Assembly (NCBI GenBank): GCA_030374805.1
Contig: JARGSG010000023.1
Location: 62,001 to 126,000 of the forward strand
Direction of reading: 5' to 3'
DNA length: 64,000 bases
From: Gracilaria gracilis
Taxonomy: Eukaryota > Rhodophyta > Florideophyceae > Gracilariales > Gracilariaceae
In this document: piece after piece, positions 20,445 through 31,052 of the stretch
How positions within the stretch are numbered: position 1 is the stretch's first letter
How the letters are laid out: every line of letters starts with the position of its first letter
Translations under genes and position numbers: made by a program
The notes under the pieces: model-generated
Database searches by the model: none
The model's input: the letters and a program-made list of their open reading frames with translations, nothing else
Told to the model about the DNA's origin: nothing

Positions 20445-21336
20445 ATGTATTGCAGTCCTGCCCGATTTCAGAACACCGCGGAGGTCCTTATAAAACGAAG
20501 TATCGGACTCAGCTATGTGGTAAGAAATAGACGCTTTCTTGCTCTCTTTGGAGCAAACCCTCACGTATGCGCGGATTTGTGGCGTAGAATTAATCCAGCA
20601 CTTTCAGATTCTATTCGCCCAGTTCACTTGCTTTGGAGTTTCTTGTTTTTAAAAAACTATGCCACTGAATCAGTCAATTCCCAAATTGTGGGTGTTGATG
20701 AAAAGACTTTTCGAAAGTATAACTGGCTTGTTGTCAATCAAATTTCTACTTTATCACTGGTATGTACAAAAAAAGTTTCTAAATGCCCCAAAACAAATAC
20801 TAACTAAACTATAGATAAAATAACAGAAAAGAGAATGTAGGAAGGAAGATAAAGTACATGTTTCCGTCGACGGAGTTGATTTTCAAATACTAAAGCCATC
20901 TCCTTTTTTTTCAAGGTGGTTTTCTCATAAGTTTCATGGGCCAGGTCTTCGATATGAAATTGGTTTGAGTGTACTCTCTGGTCAGGTGGTTTGGTGTTAC
21001 GGTCCCTTTCCATGTAGAGAAGCAAACGACGTCACAATTTTCAGAAAGAAAATGACAAAAAGTTTAAAGGAGGGTGAACGTGTTTTCGCAGACAACGGGT
21101 ATATGGACCAGAAATTTATTACCCCAATTTCGGTGTCTTCAGCACACCGTGCAAAGCACAAACAAATAAGGCCTCGCCATAAGAAGTTTAATCACACAAT
21201 GAAGAAATATAGAGTTCTGGGTTCCAAGTTCAGACACAAGCTTCGTCTTCACTTTTTTTGCTTCTTTGCTGTTGCTAATATTGTGTACTTGGAAATTGAA
21301 AACGGAGAAGACTTGTTTAGAAAGAGTATAATGTAA
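20445..21336 (+). CDS. PIF/IS5-like DDE transposase, two exons
   Basis: Exon 1 (ATG 20445 to 20759) and exon 2 (20827-21336) join in phase across a 67-nt intron that begins GTATGT, contains TACTAAC and ends ACAG. Exon 1 has the helical lead typical of DDE_Tnp_4-type proteins (FLALFGANPHVCADLWRRI, HLLWSFLFLKNYATE, VDEKTFRKYNW). Exon 2 has the catalytic region (VDGVDFQILKPSPFF, GPGLRYEIGL, WCYGPFPCREANDV, GERVFADNGY). The spliced protein is about 274 aa. The frame is open upstream of 20445 to about 20339, so the start is uncertain. Terminal inverted repeats were not found. It may still be intact enough to be expressed. Confidence 0.7.
20760..20826 (+). other. Spliceosomal intron in the PIF-like transposase gene
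   Basis: Donor GTATGT, branch TACTAAC and acceptor AACAG are all present, and removal keeps the frame. Confidence 0.7.
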
Positions 21337-22500
21337 TCCGCATGAACAATTTTGCAGTCTAGTAATAGTTCTATTCAATTCAGAGAAAAAAAATTGCTGA
21401 AAGTCGTAGAACTGTTATAAATTGTATAAAAGAACGAGAGTGTCATAACTTCATATTTTTGTAAAGACTAAATCCATAGATATATAGCGCAACAATATGT
21501 AAAAGGGGTTATTTATGGTTGACGTTTCACAAAAAAGAGTGATAAACAAGTATTTTTTACTGTACATACATATAAGTAGTCAAAGTATTTCCAAGTATCT
21601 AAAAGATATACAGATAGGAATTAATGGACGCTTGGCCTGAGTAAAAATAGACTTAAGAGTATGTGGAAGTAACAAATAGATTTTTTTGATCCACTGCAGA
21701 GACTAGCAAAATAATGAATATCGCTTGAACTGTGGCATTTCGAGGAAATCAGTTCACATTAAAAATATTTAGTCACATAAAGTGTAGAACGTTTGTTTAA
21801 CTTTTCCATATTGAAAAATGTGATCCAAAGCATAGATATTTTGGTGGAAATGAAATTTTTTTCTCGTTGCAGAATAGGAAGTTTCCTTGGCAGTAGTGAC
21901 TGACATATAATTCTACACTTTGTTAACTACACTTTCAGGTTTGTTTAGCAGAAAACATAGTTTGGTCGATATATCTTTTTAATACCCTTGTGAAAAACAG
22001 AAGAAAGGGTTTCAAATTAGTTTCAAAATGCATATACTGACTGATGTAGTTGCGCATTAGGTAAATCTACGGCACCATTAAAAAGTAAAAGACTCCTTTG
22101 GCTGCGTGAATCTATAAATGAATATTGGTTGCCACAATGACAGAGAATTAAACTTTTAGAAACATATATTGCAGCATTCAAAACTATGGTTTCTGGTGCT
22201 TTTGAACTTTCCCGCGTGCTCCTGAGAGAAAATGGTTCAATTTCACAAAAAAGAGTCAAATGCAATAATATATTTTTAGTTTCCAGGTGACATGTATACA
22301 TGTGTACGACGTGTTCCAAGTGGGATGTACTACGTGTACAGTCGAAAATCAGTCAAACTTTGAGTGTTGTAGCATTCAAAGTTTGAATGCAATCAAACTT
22401 TGAACTGGAGACCAGTCAAAAATTTTGACAGCATTCAAGAAGTGGATTCACATGACTGGCCAAGATTCCAAACATTCAAATATTTGAAGGCAGCAGTCAT
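21337..22500. other. AT-rich stretch without recognisable genes
   Basis: Only short random-looking frames are present. From 22350 to 22480 there are several inverted and direct copies of CAAACTTTGA/TCAAAGTTTG-like words, suggesting a small degraded repeat. Confidence 0.5.
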
Positions 22501-22507
22501 TTGAGCG

Positions 22508-22790
22508 TAGAAACTATACAAATACAACATCTTCGCCACAGTGAAGGGGAGCCACGCAAACGCATTTATCAGAGATCAGTAAGCAAGATTTCCGCAAAGC
22601 AGTGTTCGCACAGCGGCGATGGAGGAAGCGCATGTCATTGAGATCAGTGTAACCCTGTAGGCAAAGGGAGCTCGACGGAACAAGAGAGGAGTAGAAATAA
22701 AAGTTCACGAGCCCAAACTTGCCCGGCTGCACCTTGTGCCAACAACCCGCAGGCATACGGCGCAGCGGCTGCAGGGGGCGCATGCGGACG
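22508..22790 (+). pseudogene. Truncated copy of the Cys/Ala-rich zinc-finger gene at 34.7 kb
   Basis: The sequence tracks 34625-34900 closely (for example the shared run CCGCAAAGCAGTGTTCG, and CTGTAGGCAAAGGGAGCTCG). The start codon has become ATT, small indels change frame, and homology stops within the first Ala-rich stretch, so the zinc fingers are missing. It is a dead 5' fragment. Confidence 0.8.
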
Positions 22791-23387
22791 AAAGCATTGG
22801 TCAGGGGGCCTTGTTATTTTTTCTAAGAAATTGCCATTAAACCAGAGATAAAACGCAAGCATCGTGTCCAGCACTTGCGTCCGCGATATTTTGCTATCCA
22901 CTCAAACAAGGAAAGCTCACATAATATGTATATTATACTGTCAGTAATGCCTGTGAGCACAGCTGTCATCGATGAACTTCAACGGGCGACGCCTTTGTTT
23001 TTGTTGTATCCAGCTCAAGGCGCGCTACGAGACTATATCTATCTCGAGAGTGGATCTCGCATCACAGGATTGCCTTATGCCAACAAACACCGCGCCACTG
23101 CCGCCAATAGCCTGTGACCGTAACGATCTCTTGTTTTCTTGTGGAGGAAGAAGCCTCCTGCGATGCCAACTGGGAGCTGCAAGCAACCTTACGCGGCGCT
23201 CTGCGCCACCCATTTAATTCCACGAGTTGGCCATCGTGGAGCCTACTGGTGACCTTACCTGTGCCAACTCAGAGCGTCAGGCATGGTCGTGCGGCTTTCC
23301 GCTTCGATTCGGAAATGCTTTTGGGAAGCATTGCTGGACTGATGTGGATTCTTAGACTCGAAGTTACAAAGCAACGGTTGGCGTTCA

Positions 23388-23395
23388 TATAAATA
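23388..23395 (+). promoter_or_regulatory. TATA box of the NB-ARC/WD40 gene
   Basis: TATAAATA lies 120 nt before the ATG at 23515, a spacing like that of other genes in the window. Confidence 0.6.
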
Positions 23396-23514
23396 ACCAC
23401 TCTCGCACCGCACCCAAGCCGAACGTAGTCATTCACGTTCTGTTCGCACCACTCGTTGTACCGCCATCGATCACCGTTTATTCATCCTCCCGTCGTTTGC
23501 GTACCGACAAAACC

Positions 23515-26500
23515 ATGGCAGCAGTTGTAGCAGCATCCGCCGGAGTGGTTAACGCTTTGGTGGCTTTTTGTGACAAGGTTCCTGCTTTCGTAAACCGCTT
23601 GCGCGAACGCCAGGACCTCACCAGTGACAACCTCACCAAGCTGAATCTACTTCAACGCCATGTAGCAGATGTTCGACGTCTGACCCCCACGCTGGAATCA
23701 GTTGTTGCCCATGACCCCATAATGGCCACCGTACTACACACGCATCTCACAACCATGGAGGAGGACTTGAAGGCACTCGAGAAGTGGCAGCCGCAAATCG
23801 AATCTGCCACGTACAGCGATCGCGTCAATCGCATGAAGCAAATCTTAGATCGGTGTGAACAAAATGTGAACAAGTGCTTGGAGTTTCTAAGCGAAATAGT
23901 TGCACCGGTGTCCAGAGAGCTTCAACAACAGTCCATGCACCATGATTTTGTTCCCCATTGTAATGTGCCTCCGAACCCACCACGACTCGTATTGGATTAT
24001 CGCTCTACTTCAACATGCGAAGGCAGGCTGAAGGCCGCTGTATTGCAGGAAGGTAATTCCAGGATAGTTGGAGTGGTAGCCGTCGGGATGGGCGGTGTTG
24101 GTAAGACATGTGCACTGCGAGGCCTGGCGGAGGTTCAAGATATCAAGCGAAAGTTTACTGGAGGCGTGCTGTACATTCAACTAGGAAACCATGCTACTTT
24201 ATCACAAGTTATAACAGGAATTGCTAAATTGGTGCAACGTACTGGCAATGCATCTCTGGCCGAAAGGTTGAAGGGCTCGAAAGGGTTACAGGAAGCTGTA
24301 GATTCTGCGTCGACTTGGTTCAAAAACCAAACATGCCTCTTGCTCATCGATGACATATGGCTGGTTAACGGCATTTCTACAAGAGTGCCGAGAGTTCTGG
24401 CAACACTATTGAGCGGAAACAGCCGCCTGGTGTACACGACAAGATCTCAGAAGCTCACGGATGCATGCGACGAAGAGATTGAGTTTACAGCGCTGGAAAC
24501 GTACAGTGACAAGGCGCGGGAAATGTTGATGGTACATGCGAAGTTCGATTGGAAAGTCTCCTTAGCCCAAAGGAATGAAGAAGCAGTAAGGGGTTTGCTG
24601 CGTATCTGCAACGGGCTTCCGGTGGCACTAGGGGTTGTGGGCGAGACGGTGCGAAGGGAGAGCAGGCAATGGAAGGATGACGTTGCACGCTCTTGGGAGC
24701 ATGTGTACCATCGGATTCTTTCAAAGAAAGAAAGTATAGCGGATGGTAATGCAGAAGCGTACGGTTCAGTCAGGATTGTTGTGGATTCGTCGTTGGACGT
24801 TTTGCAGTCTGATCGCGATGAAATTTCTTTCGGCAAGATGTTTCGCGCTTTGTGTGTTGTTGAGAAGCAGCAGATGGTGCCGATTCACATGTTACGAAAC
24901 TTGTGGGGGTTTTCCGATCTAGGAACAACTGATGAAGTTGTGAAGGCGTTCGATGAGGTGAATCTTGTACGTAGGTTTAGGCTCAACTCAGACGTATGGG
25001 TTCAGTTGCATGATGTCATCCTCGATGTTGCACTTCGAAAAGCCTCGGAAAGGTACGAGGTGAAGACATGCTGGCGATCACTCGTTGATAACTACATCGA
25101 GCACGAAAAGTGGGTGCTTGAGGAAGCACAAAATGCGGAAGTGGAGACACCATCGGAAGAAGAAGTTGTTGAGTCGCTTTCGAGAGAGAGGAGTGGTTTG
25201 AAGCGTTGGTATCGCAAAATGTGTTGCTACAACGTGAGCGGAAGCATTGATGAGAGCAGCGAGCAGCAAGCGGAAGAAGTTGAGCCAGGGGTAGAGATGG
25301 AGAACGGGAAGTGGAAATGGTGGAATATGCGAGATGATGATTATGTCCACGACAACGTGTGTCTGGCACTCCGCGGTGCGAGATACGAGAAGCAGCTTTT
25401 GTGGCTGTTATTGCAGCCGGAATGGATAGTAGGTCGTTTGGTATACAACGGAATTTCGGCAGTGGAACGCGATTTGAGTTTGGGAAAGAAGGTTGCGGAA
25501 GTTCATGAAGGTGGGAATGATGAATTGGTGAGGCACATGGAGATGGTTCGGAGAGCGGCTCGCATGGGTTGCGCTTCTGTGTTGGCGAACAATACTGTGA
25601 GAGAGGCTTGGTTTCAGATCCATGGAAGACTGTTGAGCTTCTCGACAGTGTGCGAGACAACGAAGCAGTTTGTTGCAGAGATGGAAGCACGTGCACCGAA
25701 GCCATGGGCAAAGGCGTCGGTGGGATTTTTGCAAAGGGCAAGTACGACTTCGTTGGACATTGTTCGAGTTGATAGCTTTGTTTATTCAGTTCAAATGGAT
25801 GAAGAGCGGCTTTCGTGTTGCTGGGTCAGCGGAACAACAGTCGGAGTTACACAGTACAACTTTGCAAGCGGTGTCTCTGAAACGCAACGACAGGAGTGCG
25901 ACGAAACTGGGACGCCCCTGAATATCTTTGTTTCCTGGAACTTTGTTGAGTTATCATCGAATTTGAAGATGGTGGTGATCGGACTACCGCATGGGGCGAT
26001 ATGGATATGGAATACGGAAACGGGGCAGACAACGCAGAGTCGTAGCTGTCATGATGATGAGGTACTGTGCGTTGCTGTCAGTGACGACGGCAGTTTGATA
26101 GCGTCAGGTTCCCATGACGAAACTGTTCGTGTATGGGAAGCCAGCAGCGGATCATCTGTGGGACAGGCACTTGTTGGTCACACGGGTAGCATTGAATGCG
26201 TTGCGTGGAGCACCGACGGGAGGCGTGTTGCATCTGGCTCAAGGGACGGCACGATTCGTGTGTGGAATGTGGAGAGCGGAGAAGTTGTAGGGCAGGCGCT
26301 GGTTGGGCACACTGACGATGTGAATTGTGTGGCGTGGAGTGTGGACGGAAAGCGAATTGTATCCGGTTCCTGTGACAGAAGCGTGCGCGTGTGGGATGTA
26401 GAAGGCGGACAGCAAGTGGGAGCGGCGCTGGTTGGGCACGGCGACTCGGTGCTTTGCGCTTCATGGAGCGCGGACGGCACACGTGTTGCGTCCGGCTCGG

Positions 26501-27669
26501 CGGACCGCTCCGTGCGCGTTTGGGACGTGAGCACCGGACAGATTCTTGGACAGCCGCACGTTGGTCACTTGGCTGAGGTGTCTTGTGTGAGGTGGAACGG
26601 AAACGGAGGACAAATTGTGTCCGGATCAACGGACGGGAGGGCGCGAGTGTGGACTCCGGGTGACAGCGGAGAGATCGTTGCGCAGGCGCAGTGCAGACAC
26701 ACAGCTTCGGTGACTTGCGTTACGCTGAACCGAAATGAGACTCGTGCGTTGAGCGGTTCGAAAGACTGCACGGTTCGCATGTGGGATGTGCGAAGCGGAG
26801 CGGCGGTGGGAGAGGCGTTTGTTGGGCACACCGCTGCGGTGACTTGTGTTGCGTGGAGCGCGGACGAGCGGCGGTTTGTGTCGGGCGGCGCGGACAAGAG
26901 CGTGCGCGTGTGGGACGCTGACAGCGGCCGAGCGGTGGGGGAGCCGCTCGTTGGGCACACGGACTTTGTGCGTTGCGTAGCTTGGAGCGCCAATGGAAAA
27001 CGTGTGGCGTCGGGCGGAGATGACAAGAGCGTGCGACTGTGGGATGTGGACAGCGGGCAAGCGCTGGGAGCGCCGCTGATTGGTCACGAGAACAGCGTAA
27101 TCAGTGTGGCGTGGAGCGCGGATGGGACGCAGGTGGTGTCCGGCTCACGAGACCACACGGTGCGCGTGTGGACGGTGCACAGCGAGCAGCGTTTGACACA
27201 CACAATGTCGGCTCACGACGACGACGTAATGCTCGTGGAGTGGAGCTACGACGGCAAGAGTGTAATGTCCTCGTCGAGGGACAAAACTGTTTTGTGGAAT
27301 ATGGAGGTAGCGTGGCCGCTGCTGAACGAGGACAGATCGTACGTTGTGTCGCGGGAGTGGGAGACAGGAAAGGGAAGGATTTGGAGCGTGGGCGACGGTG
27401 CGTGCGTTGCGACGAGTGACGACTGTGGAGGAACGAGGAAGGAGAGTCCACAGCACGACAACGACGAGGCGGGGGGCGCGAAGCTGCACGCGCTGCAGCA
27501 GCCGTTCCGTTCCATCTGCAGACGCTGGAGCGGGACCCGTGCAGTGACGCATCGGCAGGCAGACGGCAGCGTCGTGCGGCTCGGAACGAGCGACGGCTGG
27601 GCGGATCGCTTCGGTGAGCTGTGGTACTCGGCCCTCGAATTTGGGCACTGCAGAATAATTACGGAGTGA
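23515..27669 (+). CDS. NLR-like receptor: helical N-terminus, NB-ARC, WD40 repeats (1384 aa)
   Basis: The ATG at 23515 sits in AACCATGG and is chosen over an upstream TTG. Residues 1-150 form an all-helical, coiled-coil-like domain. The NB-ARC ATPase follows: P-loop GMGGVGKT (191-198), Walker B LLLIDD (Asp 279-280), a VYTTRS sensor motif, CNGLPVAL (GLPL, near 367) and an MHD-type LHD (498-500). A Glu-rich helical linker leads to ten clear WD40 repeats (about 846-1265), each of the form H...V.CVAWS.DG..VASGS.D.SVRVWD, and a short tail. The layout is that of APAF1-like and NLR immune receptors, where ATP-driven oligomerisation triggers a response; the WD propeller would sense the ligand. The repeats are very similar to each other, suggesting recent duplication. 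No intron is needed. Ligand and output are unknown. Confidence 0.9.
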   Translation: MAAVVAASAGVVNALVAFCDKVPAFVNRLRERQDLTSDNLTKLNLLQRHVADVRRLTPTLESVVAHDPIMATVLHTHLTTMEEDLKALEKWQPQIESATYSDRVNRMKQILDRCEQNVNKCLEFLSEIVAPVSRELQQQSMHHDFVPHCNVPPNPPRLVLDYRSTSTCEGRLKAAVLQEGNSRIVGVVAVGMGGVGKTCALRGLAEVQDIKRKFTGGVLYIQLGNHATLSQVITGIAKLVQRTGNASLAERLKGSKGLQEAVDSASTWFKNQTCLLLIDDIWLVNGISTRVPRVLATLLSGNSRLVYTTRSQKLTDACDEEIEFTALETYSDKAREMLMVHAKFDWKVSLAQRNEEAVRGLLRICNGLPVALGVVGETVRRESRQWKDDVARSWEHVYHRILSKKESIADGNAEAYGSVRIVVDSSLDVLQSDRDEISFGKMFRALCVVEKQQMVPIHMLRNLWGFSDLGTTDEVVKAFDEVNLVRRFRLNSDVWVQLHDVILDVALRKASERYEVKTCWRSLVDNYIEHEKWVLEEAQNAEVETPSEEEVVESLSRERSGLKRWYRKMCCYNVSGSIDESSEQQAEEVEPGVEMENGKWKWWNMRDDDYVHDNVCLALRGARYEKQLLWLLLQPEWIVGRLVYNGISAVERDLSLGKKVAEVHEGGNDELVRHMEMVRRAARMGCASVLANNTVREAWFQIHGRLLSFSTVCETTKQFVAEMEARAPKPWAKASVGFLQRASTTSLDIVRVDSFVYSVQMDEERLSCCWVSGTTVGVTQYNFASGVSETQRQECDETGTPLNIFVSWNFVELSSNLKMVVIGLPHGAIWIWNTETGQTTQSRSCHDDEVLCVAVSDDGSLIASGSHDETVRVWEASSGSSVGQALVGHTGSIECVAWSTDGRRVASGSRDGTIRVWNVESGEVVGQALVGHTDDVNCVAWSVDGKRIVSGSCDRSVRVWDVEGGQQVGAALVGHGDSVLCASWSADGTRVASGSADRSVRVWDVSTGQILGQPHVGHLAEVSCVRWNGNGGQIVSGSTDGRARVWTPGDSGEIVAQAQCRHTASVTCVTLNRNETRALSGSKDCTVRMWDVRSGAAVGEAFVGHTAAVTCVAWSADERRFVSGGADKSVRVWDADSGRAVGEPLVGHTDFVRCVAWSANGKRVASGGDDKSVRLWDVDSGQALGAPLIGHENSVISVAWSADGTQVVSGSRDHTVRVWTVHSEQRLTHTMSAHDDDVMLVEWSYDGKSVMSSSRDKTVLWNMEVAWPLLNEDRSYVVSREWETGKGRIWSVGDGACVATSDDCGGTRKESPQHDNDEAGGAKLHALQQPFRSICRRWSGTRAVTHRQADGSVVRLGTSDGWADRFGELWYSALEFGHCRIITE

Positions 27670-27853
27670 ATTGGGCGCGGACTTAATTAACGATGAGCCA
27701 TGAGCTGTAGATCGAACACGCAAGCACCGCTTTGCACGCCACTGGCCATACTTTGGAACTTTGGACTCTGCACCTTGTGCTCAGTCGCCCTCGCGCAAGT
27801 CTCTTGTGCGCCGAGTTGAGGAAGTGCAACGCGCCCGCCGTCACCTACACTTG

Positions 27854-28042
27854 TGTAGTGAACAGGGGGGAAGAGCGGCAGGGCCGGGGTTCGAACCACG
27901 AACCCCGGGCCCCCACAAAAAGCACACAAAGGCGGTTACCGATTGAGCTATGGCCGCTCACGGTGTGGTGATCTCGAGCCACACCGCCGGAGGTGTTATC
28001 GTGACCCTCTGTGACCGCCAGCTGCAGCTGACAGCAGCTACA
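27854..28042 (-). repeat. TRIM 3' LTR with tRNA-like region
   Basis: This is the second 189-bp copy, with two substitutions relative to 28080-28268, both inside the tRNA-like part. Confidence 0.75.
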
Positions 28043-28079
28043 CTGCCCTCCATGATTCATCGACGTCTCGAATGATCAT

Positions 28080-28268
28080 TGTAGTGAACAGGGGGGAAGA
28101 GCGGCAGGGCCGTGGTTCGAACCACGAACCCCGGGCCCGCACAAAAAGCACACAAAGGCGGTTACCGATTGAGCTATGGCCGCTCACGGTGTGGTGATCT
28201 CGAGCCACACCGCCGGAGGTGTTATCGTGACCCTCTGTGACCGCCAGCTGCAGCTGACAGCAGCTACA
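28080..28268 (-). repeat. TRIM 5' LTR with tRNA-like region
   Basis: The minus strand contains TAGCTCAATCGG (pol III A box) and, about 50 nt on, GGTTCGAACC (B box). The flanking GAGCGGC/GCCGCTC pair like a 7-bp acceptor stem 87 nt apart. D and anticodon arms do not fold well, so it is tRNA-derived, not a working tRNA. Confidence 0.75.
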
Positions 28269-28491
28269 ACTTGCTAAGCACCCGCAGCGCCGTGCGCGAG
28301 ATCTTGCAGAACGGGATGTCACCGTCCGGGATGTCACCGTCCGGGATGTCACCGTCCGGTAGATGTACGCCAACGCCCTGTTCCGACACGGGCGTGCTCA
28401 GCCCGAACTGCGAGTCGGGCACGTAGCGCAGCGGCTTGCGCGTGCGCCCGTGGCAGTCCGTCACGCAGCACGGCGTGTAGATCAGCGTCAT
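28269..28491 (-). CDS. Small unknown GC-rich ORF, 3' end hit by the TRIM
   Basis: The ATG at 28491 opens a GC-rich frame (MTLIYTPCCVTDCHGRTRKP...) that ends inside the TRIM at 28264. Codon bias towards G/C at third positions resembles the NADPH oxidase gene and supports coding. It contains three tandem PDGDI units from a 15-bp repeat (28313-28358). Ignoring the TRIM, the frame would stop a few codons later, so the insertion changed only the last residues. The family is unknown. It may instead be the first exon of a longer gene, since the region just beyond reads like a GT donor. Confidence 0.4.
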
Positions 28492-28499
28492 TGTCTGAC

Positions 28500-31050
28500 G
28501 TCTCTATTTTGAAACAACACATCCAATATTACTCTTCATTCCAACGTATAGCCCTTGTCCATGATGACCGCCCACAAGTCAAACTCATTCTCATTATTTT
28601 CATCACTAACGTTCAAAACCTTCTCCTTCCCAGTTTTTGTCCATGTCTCTTTATGAAATTGCATATCGAGAATACGGAAAAGTTTTAAAAAGCTTATTCT
28701 TTTCCGTTACATATGACATTTTAAAGAATTTCTACATAGTCTACAATAAAGTCTGTTTCAGAAAACCGGACAAAAGTAGTCACAGATCTGTGAAAATTTC
28801 CTGTTTTTATTCGAAATAAACGGGCGAGAGAATCCCATGTTCCCCCGACTTTAAAACTATTCAGAGTGTTAAATAAAATGTCGAAACAAGAGATGAACGA
28901 TTCATTTCTACGACTTCTCTTCCAAGCGGAAGACATAAACCTCTCTGATCTCTTAGAAAGAATCTTGAGCTCATTTCTGGTGGACTTCATCATGTTAATT
29001 ACTCCAAGCTCTTCTTCAGCTTCTTAGAAAATATCAAAAACTGCGTGTTCTGTATGTGAGTCTTTATCGTAATCTTCGTACTTCTCTTTTGAAAATTGAC
29101 TGATATCTTCTTGACAAGCTTTTTTTTAGTTTCTTGACTAAACTTCAAGGCTTTTTTAGCGGCTATTTTGTGAGAAATGTACGAGTATTTTGTAGTTGTT
29201 TTTGGCAGTTTAGCATTTGTGTACTAGCAACTAAGGTTGTATCCGTGCTATGGTTTATATATTTACGATGGGGCACCTATCTAGGAACGAAGGAGTTCTT
29301 TAAGGATACTAAAGGCCTTTGTGAGTGCATAATGTGCAGCTGTTGTCTTGCAAGGAACAAAGATATGAAAAGTCAATGACAGTTCCGTATTCATTTTTGA
29401 TCTTAATAAAAACATCTCATTTGTAGTTTTGTACTGCCTTGTTACGTATATGGGTCAAAGCGCGAGGAGAAATTGACAAATAATGTTAAAAGGTCGCGAG
29501 AAAAGTGAGAAGCAAAGGTGTTTTTTGTTTTGAAATTGCAAAGCTGCTCCTAAGGGGACAATCGGGCTACTCTTATCCAAAGCACAGCAAGACTTGCTGA
29601 ACTTAATTCTCCAAAAATCTATTGAAAAACTACCGTTCTATGCCAAAATGGTCTTGTGTTTTAATTTTGGCACTGTTGTTAAATTGTAATGTTTATATAT
29701 AGGAAGAAGAAAGTAGTTTTAAATTTAGCTTTTTGTATATAGATTTTGGCATAAAAATATGCGCCGTTTCATATGGTGCATTTTTTCTCTCTGGAGACGT
29801 ACCGTGAATAAGATCATTACCGTACCAATCAATTAGATTTGAAGCTAAAGTGCACCCAGCTCGTTACGGGACATATCGTAGAAGGCATCCAAAACTTTGC
29901 CGTAAAGAGCAAGAATGCTCCCAAACCAAAACTTTTAACCTTAGAGTAAATACGCTACTGACATATCTATTATTTTAAATAAGTAATGCAAGTAATAGGT
30001 CTGGTAATTCTATAGGATTACAAGTTTATCGTCTTTTTGTATTTTTTTCAGAACTTGGAACTCATAATTATCACAGTATGTCTTCAAGAAAATTTAACTA
30101 ATTGACGTTTGGGCAAACAAATAACGCGGAACTAATTCTGTATCAATTAAGGCAGATTGTCTAGGAGCTTTGCAGGTTTTCACCTTCGAGAAGCTAGATT
30201 CTAGAAGAAAAGGGTTGCAAAGCTCCTTTGAAAAGCTCCCATATAGTTTTTCATTCGTAAAATTCTAGGAACATTTGAAATAGATAAGAGATCTGTACTT
30301 TTGTTTGCACATTAGATCTCGAAACTTGGATCGTATTCAAAACCCTGCCAAACCCCCCAAAGTTGACACTGTGTACTGGAGTATGGAAATAATTTTTTAA
30401 GTGCTTTGGGAGTTCTTGACAATTCTCTTTATAGCTAATTGTTAGTGCTTTTGTATCTTTATAGTTAGCATGATTTCCAATTACTGAAGCAAGTATATAA
30501 CTAAAAGTTTTACTTTACTTTCGTATGCTTTATGGTCGAATGTGACTAAAGACACTACCAAGCCTTTTGGTCCAATGTGATGCAGTTCATGTAGCATGAA
30601 TTCATCACTGCAGTGATTAGTAGCGGCATTAGGGATATGGAGAGAGCGTTAGGGTAGTTGAGGTGAAGGATTTGTATAACATGACTAATATCATAGGAGA
30701 GCTGGTGACCCAAGCGTGCCGTATTTTAAGAGTTTAGGACAATTGGAAAGAAGAGAAGTACACTTCTTCGGTTTACGGCAAACCGAAGCCCCTTTTATTT
30801 GCTCTGTTTTTGATAGATAACGTTCCTCGTAACCAATGAACTGTAATTATAGAAACTACGTCGTAGCGAGGTTGGCAAAGGGACAGACGATGCCAATCAT
30901 GCCATCTTGTTCGTGAGTGTTTGATTGATCATCTTGCCCACGGAAGAAGAGCAATGAAAGTCTTCGTCTCCGCGAGAAAAGGCTGTTGGGGATATCAAAT
31001 CTGTAATCCACGTCTTCCTCCATGACAAAGCCCGCCATACAAATGTGCCA
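28500..31050. other. 2.5-kb AT-rich stretch without recognisable genes
   Basis: Frames are short and unlike any family on either strand. I see no structured repeat. Confidence 0.6.
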
Positions 31051-31052
31051 CT

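Larger units (their letters stand above)
27854..28268 (-). mobile_element. Miniature LTR retroelement (TRIM) with tRNA-like LTRs
   Basis: Two 189-bp direct repeats (27854-28042 and 28080-28268) differ at two bases and flank only 37 bp. Each is bounded TG...CA, and the whole is flanked by ACTTG (27849-27853 and 28269-28273), a 5-bp target duplication. On the minus strand the spacer ends in a purine tract (GGAGGGCAG) just before the 3' LTR, so the element reads leftward. It codes for nothing and must use another element's enzymes. Two differences between LTRs imply a young insertion. Confidence 0.85.

Noticed and set aside
25016-25741. 241-codon frame antisense to the NLR-like gene
   Set aside because: It lies wholly inside the NB-ARC/WD40 coding frame and shows no domain or promoter.
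27887-27974. tRNA gene on the minus strand
   Set aside because: The A and B boxes and acceptor-like stem are present, but D and anticodon arms do not fold, and the sequence is part of a repeated LTR unit.
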